Positions 1 to 13,391 are shown, numbered from the stretch's first letter. The stretch: 64,000 nt of DNA from Hydractinia symbiolongicarpus (GCF_029227915.1 NC_079878.1:13454001-13518000), one strand, 5' to 3'. Program-made: numbers and translations. The notes: a model not told the origin generated them from the letters alone.

Positions 1-728
1 TAAGAACGATGAGCGGAAAGTGTCGCGATTTTAACGATTTTTTAAACTTGTCGCGAAAGTTTGTGTGCTTCAACATTCTAAATCAAAAATCTTAGATTTT
101 CTTTCTCTCCTCTCTCCCCTGCCGTCCTATCGGAAATTTGAATTGGAATGGAGGTAGCAATGGGCGGGAAAGGTTACTGAAAGAGACTTGTTTAATTGTA
201 TTTGGACTATTTTTTTCTCCCGAAACTTTTTGCACGCAAATTTTTCTGCCTCAAAGGAGACTCATATCTTTTTTGAGAATATATATTTCAAAATTGTCAA
301 TATGAAACCCAATACACCCTTCTCCGTATCTTCGTATTATTAATCAATTTCTTGACAAAAAAGTTGAATATCCGTGTAGGAGATACTGTTCTGATGTATT
401 TTTAAGGGGAGATTTGAAAATCACATAGAAACAGCGCAACAAATCGCTGAGAAGATTCAGTTTGAGTTGATCATGCATATTTTATGAAGGAGGAATAAAT
501 TAAAACACCAGTGAGAAGTTAAATAAACTATACAACATTGAAAAATAGAATATTTAAAAAATAAAGAAAAAATAGTATATCTTATAGATTAATAATTAAC
601 TTGGAAAAAAAGAAGAACATTTTTTTTCTTAGATAATATCTTATATTAGCTAGTCAAATATTTGATATCGCGAGTTGTTTTTAATTCGTTTCGTTATTTT
701 TATTTGTGTATTTTCACCTGGATATAAG
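1..728. other. Non-coding 5' flank
   Basis: I see no coding exon here. The stretch is AT-rich. It contains fragments with TCGCGA/CGCGAAA words near positions 20-50 that recur elsewhere in the window (around 37.8 kb and 41.57 kb), suggesting remnants of a dispersed repeat. The 5' untranslated region and promoter of the gene starting at 729 must lie in this stretch, but I could not place a convincing TATA box or initiator. Confidence 0.5.
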
Positions 729-3700
729 ATGGCGGTTTATATCGTGTATTTACTCTTGTTCGTACTTGGGGTAAGTAAAGTTTTTTGGGAAAAAAAAATT
801 AGAAAAAGATTTTTGCGATGATTGGTATTTATTAACTTACCATCAACAAATACAAAAGCTTTTTCCCCCCAAAAATGCAGTAATAGAAATTGTACCCAGA
901 TATAATTAGTAATAATATCTAAAAATAATCATTTGTTTACTTTAGGTGATAAGTTGTCAAGATCCTTTGGCAGATATACGTAAGGTTCTTCCCAATTATT
1001 TTTTTTTACACCTGGAATGTTTTATAGGAATTTTTTAAGAAATGCATACGTTTTTTCTGTATATGTTGTTCAGCCTTAAATTTGAGTTGTTAATAAAGTA
1101 AATTCTACTTACTTTTTATCATGATATTCTAACGCTAAAACAGAGACAATTTACAGCGGGACAAAAATCCATGTATATACATTTAAGATTGTTTTAAGTA
1201 CAGTATTTAATTTTAGAATTGCCAAAGGTGATTAAATTTCATGCTAAATTTTTATTAAATATTATCCTTATCGTGAAGAGAAAACACGTGAAATTATGAT
1301 GTATGAATAAATACACATTAAGTATATAATAAAGAAAATGAAAATAAAATTAGCTCCGGATTCGATGTAGTATCTATTGTGAAAAATGCTTTGTTTTTAG
1401 CCAAAGCCAACTTAAAAACATTTAACAAGACTAACCCAAACATTGTGCTAAAAACACCCTTTTTCCCTGGAACCTACCCAGTCAGCAAGACATATGGATG
1501 GCTTATTGAATCTCCAGAAGCAGCGGCTGACATAACGATACGGTTCAAATATTTTGACCTCGAAAGCAGCAAACGATGCGTAAAATATGATTACGTCATG
1601 CTGTACAAGCAAGATAATGGCCAATCAAATTGGGACAAGGTAAATGGAAAACGATTATTGTTTTTCTTTCTTTTTTTAAATTAAAGGTTTCAATTTAAAA
1701 AAAGAATTTTTAATTGCCCTTTTCCTAAAATTTATTGGAAAGTACCCCCATCCATTGTCTAATAATCTCTGTCTAATAACATTCAACCAGCTTCTATGTC
1801 GGCCAGAAATAAAACAAAAATCATGTTGTTTTTATGAAACTCTGATATGTTACTTAATAATGTAACTGATCATGTAACTGTCGCATAATTTTTTTTATTT
1901 TGGATGAACAAAATATTACTTCCGAATGAAAATCTTATGTTTTTATAAAAATATCGTCCTCTGTTTAACGCCGTTCGTCCTTAAATATTTGCATTGCGCA
2001 GTTTACAGCAATTGACTAACTTTTTCCATTTTTAGGCTGGTTACACTGAAGGTTACTGTGGAAAACTTGATCCATTTGACGTGACAGCTGAAACCAAACG
2101 TGTTTTGATCAAGTTTGTTTCTGACTCCTCCAGAACATTTTCTGGTTTCAATGCAACTTTCGAAATTAAAATCACACAAAGTAAGTTATGCAGAAATTAG
2201 AAAACCCAGGGCGAAATAGTTAGATCGAGAACTCTGTCCGTTCCATTCTTGAATCTCAAAATGTTTGTTATCGAAATGAAATATTATTAAATCATTATTG
2301 AAAACATTTGATGGTTTTCTAAATTACTAGTTGTTAATCGGTGCAATATATGTATAAGATAGGGATCCTCCCTTATACATATCGCCATCTACGTGGCGTG
2401 TCGTGCATCCGTGCTGCGTGTTAGTGTAAACTAATAAATTTTATTTATACGGGGGTTACTACTATGGTTATAGGTGAGATAATAATATCGTTTTCGATTA
2501 AAATACCCCCGTTATTTAAGTTCGCTCACAAACGTTCAACGATTATTAACCTTGAATGTTTTTAGAACCACCGCATGTTACATGTTTGAGTAAACTCGGT
2601 GACGATACATGCAATCGAACTGTAAAATCAGAAGAACGGGCAACAATCACAATACAATGTCGGACTCTTGCAATCCCACCAGCAACTTTTAAATGGCAGA
2701 AAGTGATCAACAAGACCCATGGTGTGGATTTGCGAAGCGAAATGGTTAAAGTGAGTTCTTGTTTTTTGACATTTTACAGATTGTAATGTGAAAGAAGTTG
2801 TTTTCCACTTTCTAGGTTTGACGTATAAATGCCCTCTCTGTGTTTAATACATCTCAAACAATACATTAATAGAAAACCAAAAAAATAATTCTAGTTCATC
2901 AATATTCGTCTTCACCTTAGAACACCTTTCCTAATGGTTCAATACAACTTCAAAATTTGAATGCCTCCGATGAGGGTTGGTATCGATGCATTGCTAAAAA
3001 CAAACATGATACGACAAGTGATGATTTTCAATTGTTAGTAGCAGGTAAGACGACATGAAACCATCGCTGCAGAGTTGGTGTTAAATCGAGTATGGAAATT
3101 GCTTATCCCGATCAAAGTACAAGGATGCGCCATCTAGGGTTTCATTTCTGTAATTCTTGGTCTTCTTTGCATGATAACCTACTTAAGTACGTGGCTTTCT
3201 TCCACAAGACGTTAAATAATAAAAACATTTTTCGCAAAGTAGCTAAAGTGAGAAATAAATTTTGCATTTTCGTGAATATAATGGTACAACTTTTTATTAG
3301 TCACCGATAGATGATCATTTTACGTCGGCAAACGTTGAAGTGCCTAAAATGTTCATGCCACATTTATTTTTTTTAAATTGGAATTGGTCTAATTTACTAT
3401 AAGTGAGCAATTCAGAATTTACAGAAGTAGAGGAATTGCAACAGGGTTAAGTTATAGACAGCTGTAATTATACCACACTGATATAATGATATGGTAAAAC
3501 AAATAGAAGTGTTATCCACAATTTAAAAAAATAAGCTATGGGTTAATCTTCTTTCTAGAAAAATGCTTATGTCCACAAAAGCTTCGAGCAAGTTGGTATG
3601 ACTTCCCACCCTATACTAAATATCTAACTTCAGACGGGAGTAACAAAAAAATTGATAAGGGAGTCTTTTATGCGATTATGACGAAAATGGTAGCTGCTGT

Positions 3701-6700
3701 TTGTGGGAACTGTACTAAGGTATGTATAAGCTAATACAATAGTAAAACCAATTAAGTTAGCTGCATGTTACCAGAATGAATCCTATGTTTGCTTTTAGGG
3801 TCATGGTCCTACAGATATTATTTGGGATGACTCGTATAATAAGAAGAAAGACAGAGGACTTAGTGATGTAAAATCAGAGATTGAAAACAACATGTTTGAC
3901 ATTTATTTTCCTATCGAGGGTCTTAAAACTGACAATAAATACAGGTAAAGGTTGCTTTTATTCTTGTTTTTGTTGTTGACATTTTTTCTTACGTTCCAAC
4001 TCATGATTTAGAAACGTATTTTACTTTTTACCGATTGTGGATTCTCCTGGTGTTGCGTTTTTGGTTATCGGCAGCGAAGAAGGTGCATCTGCTATGGCAA
4101 TCTTTGACTCTATTTTAACTGGTTGGCCGATTCTAGTACTGACTATCGTAATGGCAATCTTAGCTGGAATAATTATGTGGATGTTGGTAGGTATACCTTT
4201 TATTGCAAAAGCTCTAAATATTAACAATAACGTTGATAAATTAAACTTTGTCTTTACAGGATACCTATTGGAACGAGGAACAATTTCCGCGAACATTTTC
4301 TGACGGAATTGTTGAAGGATTTTGGTGGGCATTTGTTACCATGACAACAGTTGGGTAGGACTATTAGACATTTTTGCGTATATTTCAAATTTCTTACACA
4401 GAAATTTACAAGGAACTACTATTCTATTCACAATTTTTTCGGAAAATATCAATTTTTTGCCATTTTTTTGAAATTGTCGAACTGCATCGCCTAATGAATG
4501 CTCTGCATCGTTAGATTGCAAAAGTTCTAAGCAAATATGAAGATCGTTTAAAAAACGTGGAAAATGGGCTACTTAGAGTTCCTGCAATGTCGACATTATA
4601 AAACAATTACCGCGGGAACCCGCAAATGATCCGGGAATATAGAAGATCAGCCATATATAGCGTGGGAAGGAATCGCTACGTTGAGGTTTTAGATCTTAAT
4701 AAACAACCTATGATATTAAGCCTAAGTCCGTTTCTCAACATTGGCAACTGAACGTGTATACAATCTTCGAAATTAATCTTTATTCTATTCATCATTTTCA
4801 AAGTTTTTAAAATACCTAACCTCTTGAGGCGCTCATTAGAATAAACACAGTAAAATATTACCAATAAGGGTATAAATATGTAACATGTATTTAACAACTT
4901 TTTTCGTATAGATATGGAGATATTGCACCAGTTGGTGTACCTGGCCGCCTATTTGCTGTTATTTGGATTTTAACTGGTTTGGTTATAATTGCTATTTTTA
5001 CCGGTGTTATAACAACATCTTTGACTGTGACTGCCTTGTCAACAAATGTTAAATTGTACGGGACATCGGTAAGTTGAAAGAAATGTTGATTGCCAGTCTG
5101 ATTATCTTTAATAAACATTTATAAAGAAGCAATTGTTTTTTCACCTTATGTATCTTTTGATAATAATAAAATAATTGTACGCGTCTTTATTTTAAAGGTT
5201 GGCGCAATCAATAACACTGCTGAGTACAGGATGGGGGTGATAAAAAACGCTGAAATGACAAGTATGTATACATCCAGAAGTTGGTTATAGATTCCATCAT
5301 CCTACCAGCTTTCATTGCTCAGTCACCTTATTGTCTTTTTCGAATTAAGTTGTTCCATCCTCGAAATTAAAGGTTTTTTGTTCACTTTCTGATTGTGATT
5401 TTAGATTATTCCAACTATGATGAAATGAGGGCCAGTATGAATGCAAGAAAAGTTGAAGGCTGTCTGATTGATTCGTACGTTGCTGCGTACCACAAAGATT
5501 TGTTCAAGAAGTTTCGCGTCAACAACATTATATCAGCTAATAAAGCCTACGGGGTTGTTCTTGGAAAGGAGTTATCAAAGAAATATATTTACGATGCGTT
5601 CGCCGAGTATCTGGAGAAAAACAAGGCTGAGATTGTTGCAGATATAGAAAATAATGTTGATACCCTGGAGGTTAGTTTTTATTTATCTTCACCTTTAAAA
5701 TAAAAATTTTGTAGATAATATATCAATCGACCAGGTATATGGCTGTACGCCTCAAGTATTAAGAAAAGAAAATATTACCACAAGGTTAACCTTGATTGAC
5801 AGCTATTTAAATGTCAGCACAGGAAAATATATCTTCATGTATTCTGTCCATTAGAATATTGAATTCTGTTGTGCCTCACAAAAAAGTGATACTATAACTT
5901 AGATCGTAACGTTACGTGCTACTGCTGTAATCACAATGGTGACATGAAGATTATTCAATTAATTTATTCATTCATTCGTACGTTCATTCATTCATGCATT
6001 CATTCATTTATTAATTAATTCTTCTTTCATTAAAACAGGAACCGAAAGGCAGCGCAGCCGAGGAAGCATCTGCAGATTTATTTGATCCGAAGAGTACATT
6101 GTTTGTGCGTTCTATGATTGGCTCAGGTGTAATGTTGCTTATAATGACAGTTGGTGGTTTACTGTTTGAGTATGGCTATCTAAGACCAAGACATCGAATG
6201 ATTGAAGCAGCCAAAAGTAAGTTTATTTACGCAAGTCATTTTACAAAGTTCTTGCATGCTAAAAGTAACTTTCGTGAGTATGATAACAAGAGAAAATTTA
6301 AACGTAAGGGTTTTGAGAAGAGAGGGTTTTATGTTTATACTTGACGTAATACTGCATATAGAGAGAGACAGCGGGTTTGTACATATATTAACTTAATTTG
6401 TTTGAATATTACCTAGATCTTGAAATGGTGGAATCAACCGAAGTTAAGGAGATGGCCCTACGTGCAAAGATGTTGAAGGATACGTTACTGATGGAAGTGG
6501 AAGGGTTTTATGATCGTTGGGCTGAAAAACTGAACAACTTAACCCGAAAACACAAAGCAGAGCAGAAAAAGCTTATGACAAAAGGTGTGTAATTCACTGC
6601 ATCGATAATAGAACTGTAAATGACTGCACAACACAGTGTTTTTAGGAATCTAATGTCCAATTAGTTTAGCATCAGTTAACAATATCACCAGATCTTCCAG

Positions 6701-6964
6701 GATGCCTTTTTACTATGTAATGTACATTTTGATAATTATTTCTTCAAATTAGGTACATCCACCGGCCCACCACCTGCTGCTTGGCAGCACCCGCAAGTCG
6801 AAGAAGCAGTTGAACTCGATGGTTCTGATGGTTTAGACAAAAGACCATCTACCAGCGGCTCGGTAGCATCATCATCAGGAAGTTCAAGTGGAAAATCACA
6901 CCGATCCACAGCCTCCCTCGTGGACAATAATGATGAAGAAAAGAAAGAAACCGGTGGTTTGTAA
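729..6964 (+). CDS. CUB-Ig ionotropic glutamate receptor-like channel with a potassium-selective pore
   Basis: Sixteen exons join in frame: 729-770, 946-979, 1371-1639, 2036-2180, 2566-2750, 2921-3044, 3559-3719, 3799-3944, 4012-4186, 4260-4354, 4912-5068, 5198-5261, 5405-5670, 6039-6216, 6417-6584, 6753-6964. Every junction is GT-AG and the phases agree, giving 806 residues. Seen: a hydrophobic signal peptide (1-18); CUB (about 35-163, C95/C123, YDYV); Ig (C195, W207, DEGWYRC ending at C248); S1 ligand lobe (267-405); TM1 (409-427); pore helix FWWAFVTM then filter TVGYGD (457-462); TM2 (472-494); S2 lobe (495-640, with EGCLIDSY and KAYGVVLGKE); TM3 (644-664); a charged helical tail (681-735) and a Ser-rich end. 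Known: S1-TM-P-TM-S2-TM is the ionotropic glutamate receptor fold, and GYG filters pass potassium. Inferred: a surface receptor that hyperpolarises the cell on binding a small ligand. The ligand is unknown. The start is the only ATG giving a signal peptide. Confidence 0.9.
5966..6008. repeat. ATTC tetranucleotide microsatellite
   Basis: Imperfect runs of ATTC interrupted by GTACG and ATGC lie in the intron between exons 13 and 14 of the receptor-channel gene, about 30 bases before the acceptor. There is no sign of function. Confidence 0.85.
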
Positions 6965-7394
6965 AGAATGTGGTTTGAAAGTAATTTCGCAAAGAAAAAA
7001 AGCCGTAAGATACAATTTTATTTAAACATTTCATACATTGTTATAATCCAGATATAGTTTGGTCACATTTGATGACAATTTGACAACAATAATTGGATGG
7101 TGTATCTTATTTACCATGTAAATAGCAATAATCTTAGTTTTTTTTATGCACGCAAGAAGTTGCTCAGTGGAACACTTTCGAGATGTTTTGAAGCACTATC
7201 GAGTTGTTCAAAGGAGCATTTCCGCGTTGTTATGCAGGCAAAATTTTGATTTGTTATGCAGAGTATTTGACCACTTTGCTTTAAAGATAGGACTCTCTCG
7301 AAGGTTTTTATATATAATTTGTTATTATGACTAGAATAGCACTTTTTTGAACAAGTTATATATTATTGTATATAATGCATTGCAATTTATTAGT

Positions 7395-7400
7395 AATAAA
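7395..7400 (+). terminator. Candidate polyadenylation signal of the receptor-channel gene
   Basis: A perfect AATAAA lies 431 bases after the TAA stop of the upstream gene. It follows an AT-rich 3' untranslated stretch in which I see no further coding sequence. Assignment to this gene is inference from position and strand. Confidence 0.5.
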
Positions 7401-8153
7401 TACAACACGCATACAGCAAAACAGTTTTTCGTCCAACGCACTTCACAAATTACCATACTGGAGTTGAATCCTTTTATACTCAGTTACGTATTCACACTAA
7501 CCCCTGGCAAATCACATTCCAACTGATAGTTCACATAGTGTTTATTATTACGAGTTGGTCATATAATCAGTTATTCTAAACATTTCGTGTTCTGTCTTCA
7601 GCAGATTTAAAAAGCTGCATATTTGCCTTACTAATACTCATGAGATGTGCTAAAGGTTTTTCGTGCAGCATCGGAAAAGTTAAGGAACATACATGGTGTC
7701 TATTTAGAACTATTCAAGCAGATATTTTCTGACAGTTTAAATAAAAACAAGGTTCTCGTTTAATTTGCCATATTTCGATTCAATAGCTGCAAACAATCAT
7801 TTCAGATTCTAAACTCATTTCCCTTCTTTTTGACTGTGCATAATTTTTGTTCGGCATTTAATAAGTACTGCGATTTTATGGCTTTTCGTAACTTTTATTG
7901 AAGAATTTTTTATACTTTGCTGGGGTATGGCGGTATTGAGGCAAGGGTAATTTTTTTTAAATTTTGAAAAGTACAGACATGCATGTGGTGCAGACATGGA
8001 TGTTGTAACATGTTGTATTGGTTAAAAAATTATTTATACCATGTTGGTTACCAAATGGTCGCTAAGGTGTTGCTAACGAGTCCTAGGGATAAAATACAGT
8101 CCAGATTTAAAGAAAATTTCAAACCAGTGAAATAACGGCATTTGTGATTCTAA

Positions 8154-8161
8154 TGACGTCA
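8154..8161. promoter_or_regulatory. TGACGTCA palindrome (CRE/ATF-type site)
   Basis: A perfect 8-bp palindrome of the kind bound by CREB/ATF bZIP dimers. It lies in the gene-free region 8 kb upstream of the Otx start. A single site may be chance; its weight comes from the three others in the same region. Confidence 0.3.
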
Positions 8162-10214
8162 TTTTTATTGTTTTTTTTCCCCTCAAACATCTATAAACGA
8201 CATGTAATTTAATTATGTGTTTAGCTTAATGACGTGAACATCAATGTTTCTTCAAACCCGGAAATTTCTAACTTTATCGTTTAAAATCGAAAACTTTCGT
8301 AGAAGTATGACGCAACCGCCATTTCTTTGTAATGAAAACATTTGTTTTTCATTCGGTGAATAACTCTAATAATAATGAAGACCGTATCGTCAGTAATGGT
8401 TAAGAAATTCAAATTTATTGCGATTTCTGGAACATAATTCTTTCATGAATCACACCGCTGTAAAATTAGACTTAACTTATTGATGACCGATTTTTTCGCA
8501 AAACAACTTTATACGGCTTGTGTTTCTTTAGTAGTTAATAGTCACCCATATACATTTGTGGTCTAAATTAGGAAACTAATTTTCACGAAAAATATTTTTC
8601 GCGAAATTTGCGTTTTATTTAATGCCCACAAAATACCTCGGGAATGTTAATTCTGAATTCTAAGAAAGCTTTTGTGTGTAGTCGTTAATATTATAAAATG
8701 GCCGATAAAAATCATGTTGATTGAATATCCATCTTATCGACTTTGTTAAAATTTAAAAGCTCTCAGAATTTTAGAAGCTTTTTACTGGTTCGTCGTTTAC
8801 TCGGTTTCTTATGAAATAGAAAGAAGGTGTAGTAGAAATAAATAAAAAATATTTCAAAAATAAGAGACTGTACAATTATCTTAAACTGTACCTTCTTTTG
8901 ATAACGCCCTTTCTTAAAATGTTGTTTGAATCCACACCTTCACTTCGTTCAGTTTTAACATGGAGAGTTTTTTTAAATTTAAGATTATGCTTGTAGTGCC
9001 ATAGAATCCAGTTTTAATTTAAGAGCTTCTCTAAAATTAAAAATAGTTGTAAATTAAACACTCCCTTTTGTAGGCATTCCCATAAATCATCACCCAAATG
9101 CACCCTGGATAAATAATTAGAATTTAATAACATATTTATTTTAAAGTAGTTAACTTCAGTAACAAACAATTTTAGGATTTCATGTCTTCTTTCAAAAACA
9201 CGAATCTATTTGCTAATTAACTTTCACCGTATGTTAAATAAGAAAAACAGGATAAGAAAGATTGAGTGATACATCCCTGCGCATTTTTAACACCCGGGTG
9301 TCAATTACATTTTTTCAAGTCTTTATTAATTTTAAAAAGCGAGACCGACCTTATTTAAACAAAGCACTTTCATAATTAGTGAAATGCCATACTGTGATCT
9401 CTTAAACATTGTATTCATTCGGTACTGTCTTCACAAACCTCACATAGCATGCATTTAAAAAAGCTTTTTGTTTTTTCATTACTCAACTAACATATGCTCT
9501 ATTAATTGAATTTTTTAAATAGTTAATCCACTTATATAATAAGTTTAAGCCCTATGTCCAATTATAGGCTCGTACTTTAGGCTAGAACCAAGTCTCTAAA
9601 ACGTCTGATAAAAGGATTAAGCGTTTTGTGTACAAGAAATATCTACTGAAATCTAAGAGCCAAATAAAACGGACATTTATAATCTTACCTGTAAATTGAT
9701 GACATTGCAAAATAATTTTGATCCAGATTATCTAAGAAAGGCCATTAACAGTTGCAGTCTAGAATGATTAGGATTTTAACAACATTAGAGTTATCAGTAA
9801 AGAGCAAAATCTGATGCTTTCTATTATTAAATGATGACTAAAATTATCAAATTATCTTCATCGCTCAAAACTTGAACGAACAATATCTAATCATAGCTAC
9901 ATTTAAGGGGTGACGAAATTAAGTCCAATGAAATTTAGTTCAAAATAATATTTGATGAATACTGTCACTAGTTTTTAGCTGATATTTAGTGACTGCTGAT
10001 TCTTTTGAAATCTCGAGCCGAAAAGTACAAGCTGTTTTACGCTTATGTTACAATGTGATTCGTCCCAGGTATATCTTGCATATCAAATATCTCTGATTTT
10101 TTAGTTCCTGTTGGCTGAACTTTTAAAAATCCAGTAAGTGTCATTGCATTCTTTGCAACCTTTAAAACGTGACTAGGAACATTAATATCGTACCTGCTCC
10201 CTTATATAAATGAA

Positions 10215-10243
10215 TGACGTCAGCAGAGGAATATATGACGTCA
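10215..10243. promoter_or_regulatory. Paired TGACGTCA sites 21 bp apart
   Basis: Two perfect TGACGTCA octamers start at 10215 and 10236, a 21-bp period equal to two DNA turns, so both would face the same side of the helix. They follow a TATATAAA-like word at 10203. CREB/ATF proteins bind this palindrome. A role as an enhancer or as a small promoter is inference. Confidence 0.4.
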
Positions 10244-13200
10244 ACAGAGAAATAAAAAGTAAAGTCCGTAAGACATTAAATTAGTTTCAGTATTTTTGAA
10301 CTAGAAGTATTTCCATAATTTGGTATTTATATGCAATGGTTCTTTAGTCTGAATGATAGAGAAAAGTCTGCAAAAATCTGGGATCAGTAGCTATAGGTAG
10401 ATTGGTCACTCCTATGAATATTTCTTTAATGAGTTGTTGCTAGGTAACAATTGTTCACATATAGAATTAATTCATTAAAGAAATGCTCTAATTTGTTTTC
10501 TATTATTCTCTTTTTAAAGTATCCCAATGTCAACAAAATTCCGCTTAACTTTCTATTGGCGACATCATGCTATGAGAAGTCAATATGAACGATAATTTAT
10601 GTGAAGTTTTATTTAATACTGCTCACACAGCCCCAGGAAATCGTCGCCACAAATATATGACATACATTTTTATCAAACGTCACTTCATTATGACGTGAAA
10701 ACAGGTAAATAACCCATTAAAATCGGTATCTTTGATGCAATTTTTAATTAGGTGTGTTGATTTAATTCATGTGGTGCTTATGGGTACATGGGCAATTTGT
10801 GTTTCTTTATGAAGGCGTTGGTCCATATAACTTTTGTAGCAACTGTAATCACAGCCTGAAGAATCCTAGCCTAGAAAAATAGTTTAGCACTAAATTTCTG
10901 GCTCTTTAACTTAAATTTTGAATTCAAATTACTGCAGTATATTAACTCTTAAATCAAGTTAAATTTTCGTCCTTAAGATACTTTTTTTGTTTTTTGTACT
11001 GTATTCGAGTTATAAAACACAATGGAGTTGTTATTAAAGGCTCTCCTTATACTAATCTCTTACACAACCGGATGTTGTAGAATGTTTTAAACAATTCTAC
11101 ATCGAAGCTTGCTTTTCGTGCGCTACTCAATTTTCTCTGAAGTTCCTTTTACCTCATTTTCCGTTTCTTTTCGAAATGCCACTTTATTTGCTGTTTTCAT
11201 CCGTATTTGAATTGAACACATTTTAAAGTAGTTAATTGACGATAAAAAATCTAATAGGCGGCGATTAGCTGTGTTGTAAGTAAGTTTGTAGGAGATTAAT
11301 TCCATCAATCACATCGCGACCAATTGGTTTATGTCGGTGATATGTGTTTGAACAAAACAGTGCCTCAAACATCTTAAATATCAAATGAATTGACCTGCAC
11401 AATACTAAAATTACAAGCACTCCAAATTGGCTTTTGTTATGGATATAATGACCAGTAGTTTGCATTTTGGGAATTTTTTAGGGAATATGTAAATCAAACT
11501 GACGCTTTTCCCATTCCTGAAAAATCTGCATGAAAATACTTTCACTTTATGCAAAATTTTAACATTCTCAATTCACTAATGGTTAGATAAACTGAAGTCA
11601 TAATACAGATGATAAACTCCATCTTTTTATGTATATGACATTCATACATCCAACTACTAACCCTTATATGCTCGACATTGGTCATTCGGTTCGCATTCTT
11701 TTAATTTCCTAACCAGCTACCAAATTATCGACCCCTGTTGTGTTTTCCCTTTTAATTATTTAATTTTAATTATTATTTCAAATGTCAAAGGGGTGAATGT
11801 TAAACATTAAGCCACATTAATTGGTTGGAAACGCTTGCTCATTTTACACGAACACAAAATCGTCTTTCTTCCTTCTGTCTATGGTATTCCGAATTGTTAA
11901 GACACCGTGATCATTCAAAGTCACCGACATAAATATACCAGATTTAAAAATCTTACTTCATTGCAACACACAGCGAAGAGGCTTATGGTATTTCTCAGCG
12001 TGTGGCTATTGCAGATCTGCACTTTCAAAGGGTATATATTACACTTAATCGGTCTATCGAAAGATGAGCCAATTAAAATAATGTTTGTTTTTTTGTATTT
12101 CCTAAATATTTTATTTGAAGTAATATAATGCATTGATAGCCGATTTATCTGTGTATTAAAACGAAGAATATGCATTAGATATGACATCAGCGGGAAATTG
12201 AATTGAATAGAACTATTCTGATGGTATTTAGAATTAATTTACATTTCAGGATAAATCATTTCTCCAAAGCTGTGTTATCCAGTGCAGTATATCAATAGCG
12301 CTTGCAAACTACATTACGTGCTATAAATAATTATAAGTGATTTGTTTATTTTACAGAACAATATTTGTGTTTAATACAGTCACTGAAAGGTATGTTATGC
12401 GTTTTCTTTGCTTTGATATACTGCAATAATCTAGTTCTTTATTTTCAGTCAAAAAGACATGGTTTGGGTCAAACCTTCAATTATGTTAAAATTTGCAGTC
12501 TTGTGTTGTTTAAATAGGACAATCTTAACATTGTGCGATCCAACATCGTTATGCGCATATTTGTTTTTCCAGTCACTTCTGTCTTTTTGACTTATTTCTG
12601 TCCCTTTATTTAAAGTGCCACACGCAAGCGTGACAGTCAAAGCAAAGTGATCTGAAGACCACTAACCACTAAAAATTATTTGTGAGGAGGAATGTAAATA
12701 TGAGTGAAACTGTTACTAGGTACAAAAAATGAATTAAAACAAGTACCATAAATTTAAATCACAAATCGCTAATAACAAGAAAAAATCTCTTTATGTTTTA
12801 TTTACTTATTGAAATATCTTTACCAGAAAAGAGAAATTAAATAGGCTACACTTTTTATAAACATCAACAGGAAATTCTTCACATATTCTAACTCGTTGGA
12901 TTAAGTATGATAAACGTACGTTTGGTTTTTTGAATGTTATTACTGTTTCAAATTGTAACTTATACTATATACTTACCATTATAACGGATGATTTTACATC
13001 TACTTGAGCAGTACAAGGATTTTAAAATCTTTTTTTTTGATATTTTACCCCTTTTACCCTATTACATTTTAACCCTTCGAAAGTTTTTGTTTTCATATAG
13101 CGTTAAATAGGCAAAGAGCTGAGCAAAATTTAAGGCTGAACAGAAAGAGAAATATACTTATAACCGTGGTTTATAGTAGCTTTATAATGCCTGCTATGAA

Positions 13201-13391
13201 GAGGGCGTCATATTTTTTGTAGCTATATATTTTATACTAAATTATTTGCATAATTTAACCAGCCAATCTCTACGATCTTCGACATAACAGTTTTGAAACA
13301 AATAATGCTGTGGACATCATGTTTCTTTTTTTTCTTCTTAAAATGATATAAGATAAATTTTAGCGAAAAATAAAATTGGCATGAAATCTGC

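Noticed and set aside
729-6964. Bacterial contamination or recent lateral transfer as the source of the GluR0-like channel
   Set aside because: The gene has 16 exons with consistent GT-AG splicing and animal-type CUB and Ig domains, and the base composition equals that of the neighbours.
729-6964. Ordinary two-transmembrane or voltage-gated potassium channel
   Set aside because: There is no voltage sensor, and the blocks before TM1 and after TM2 match the two ligand-lobe halves followed by a third membrane segment, which simple potassium channels lack.
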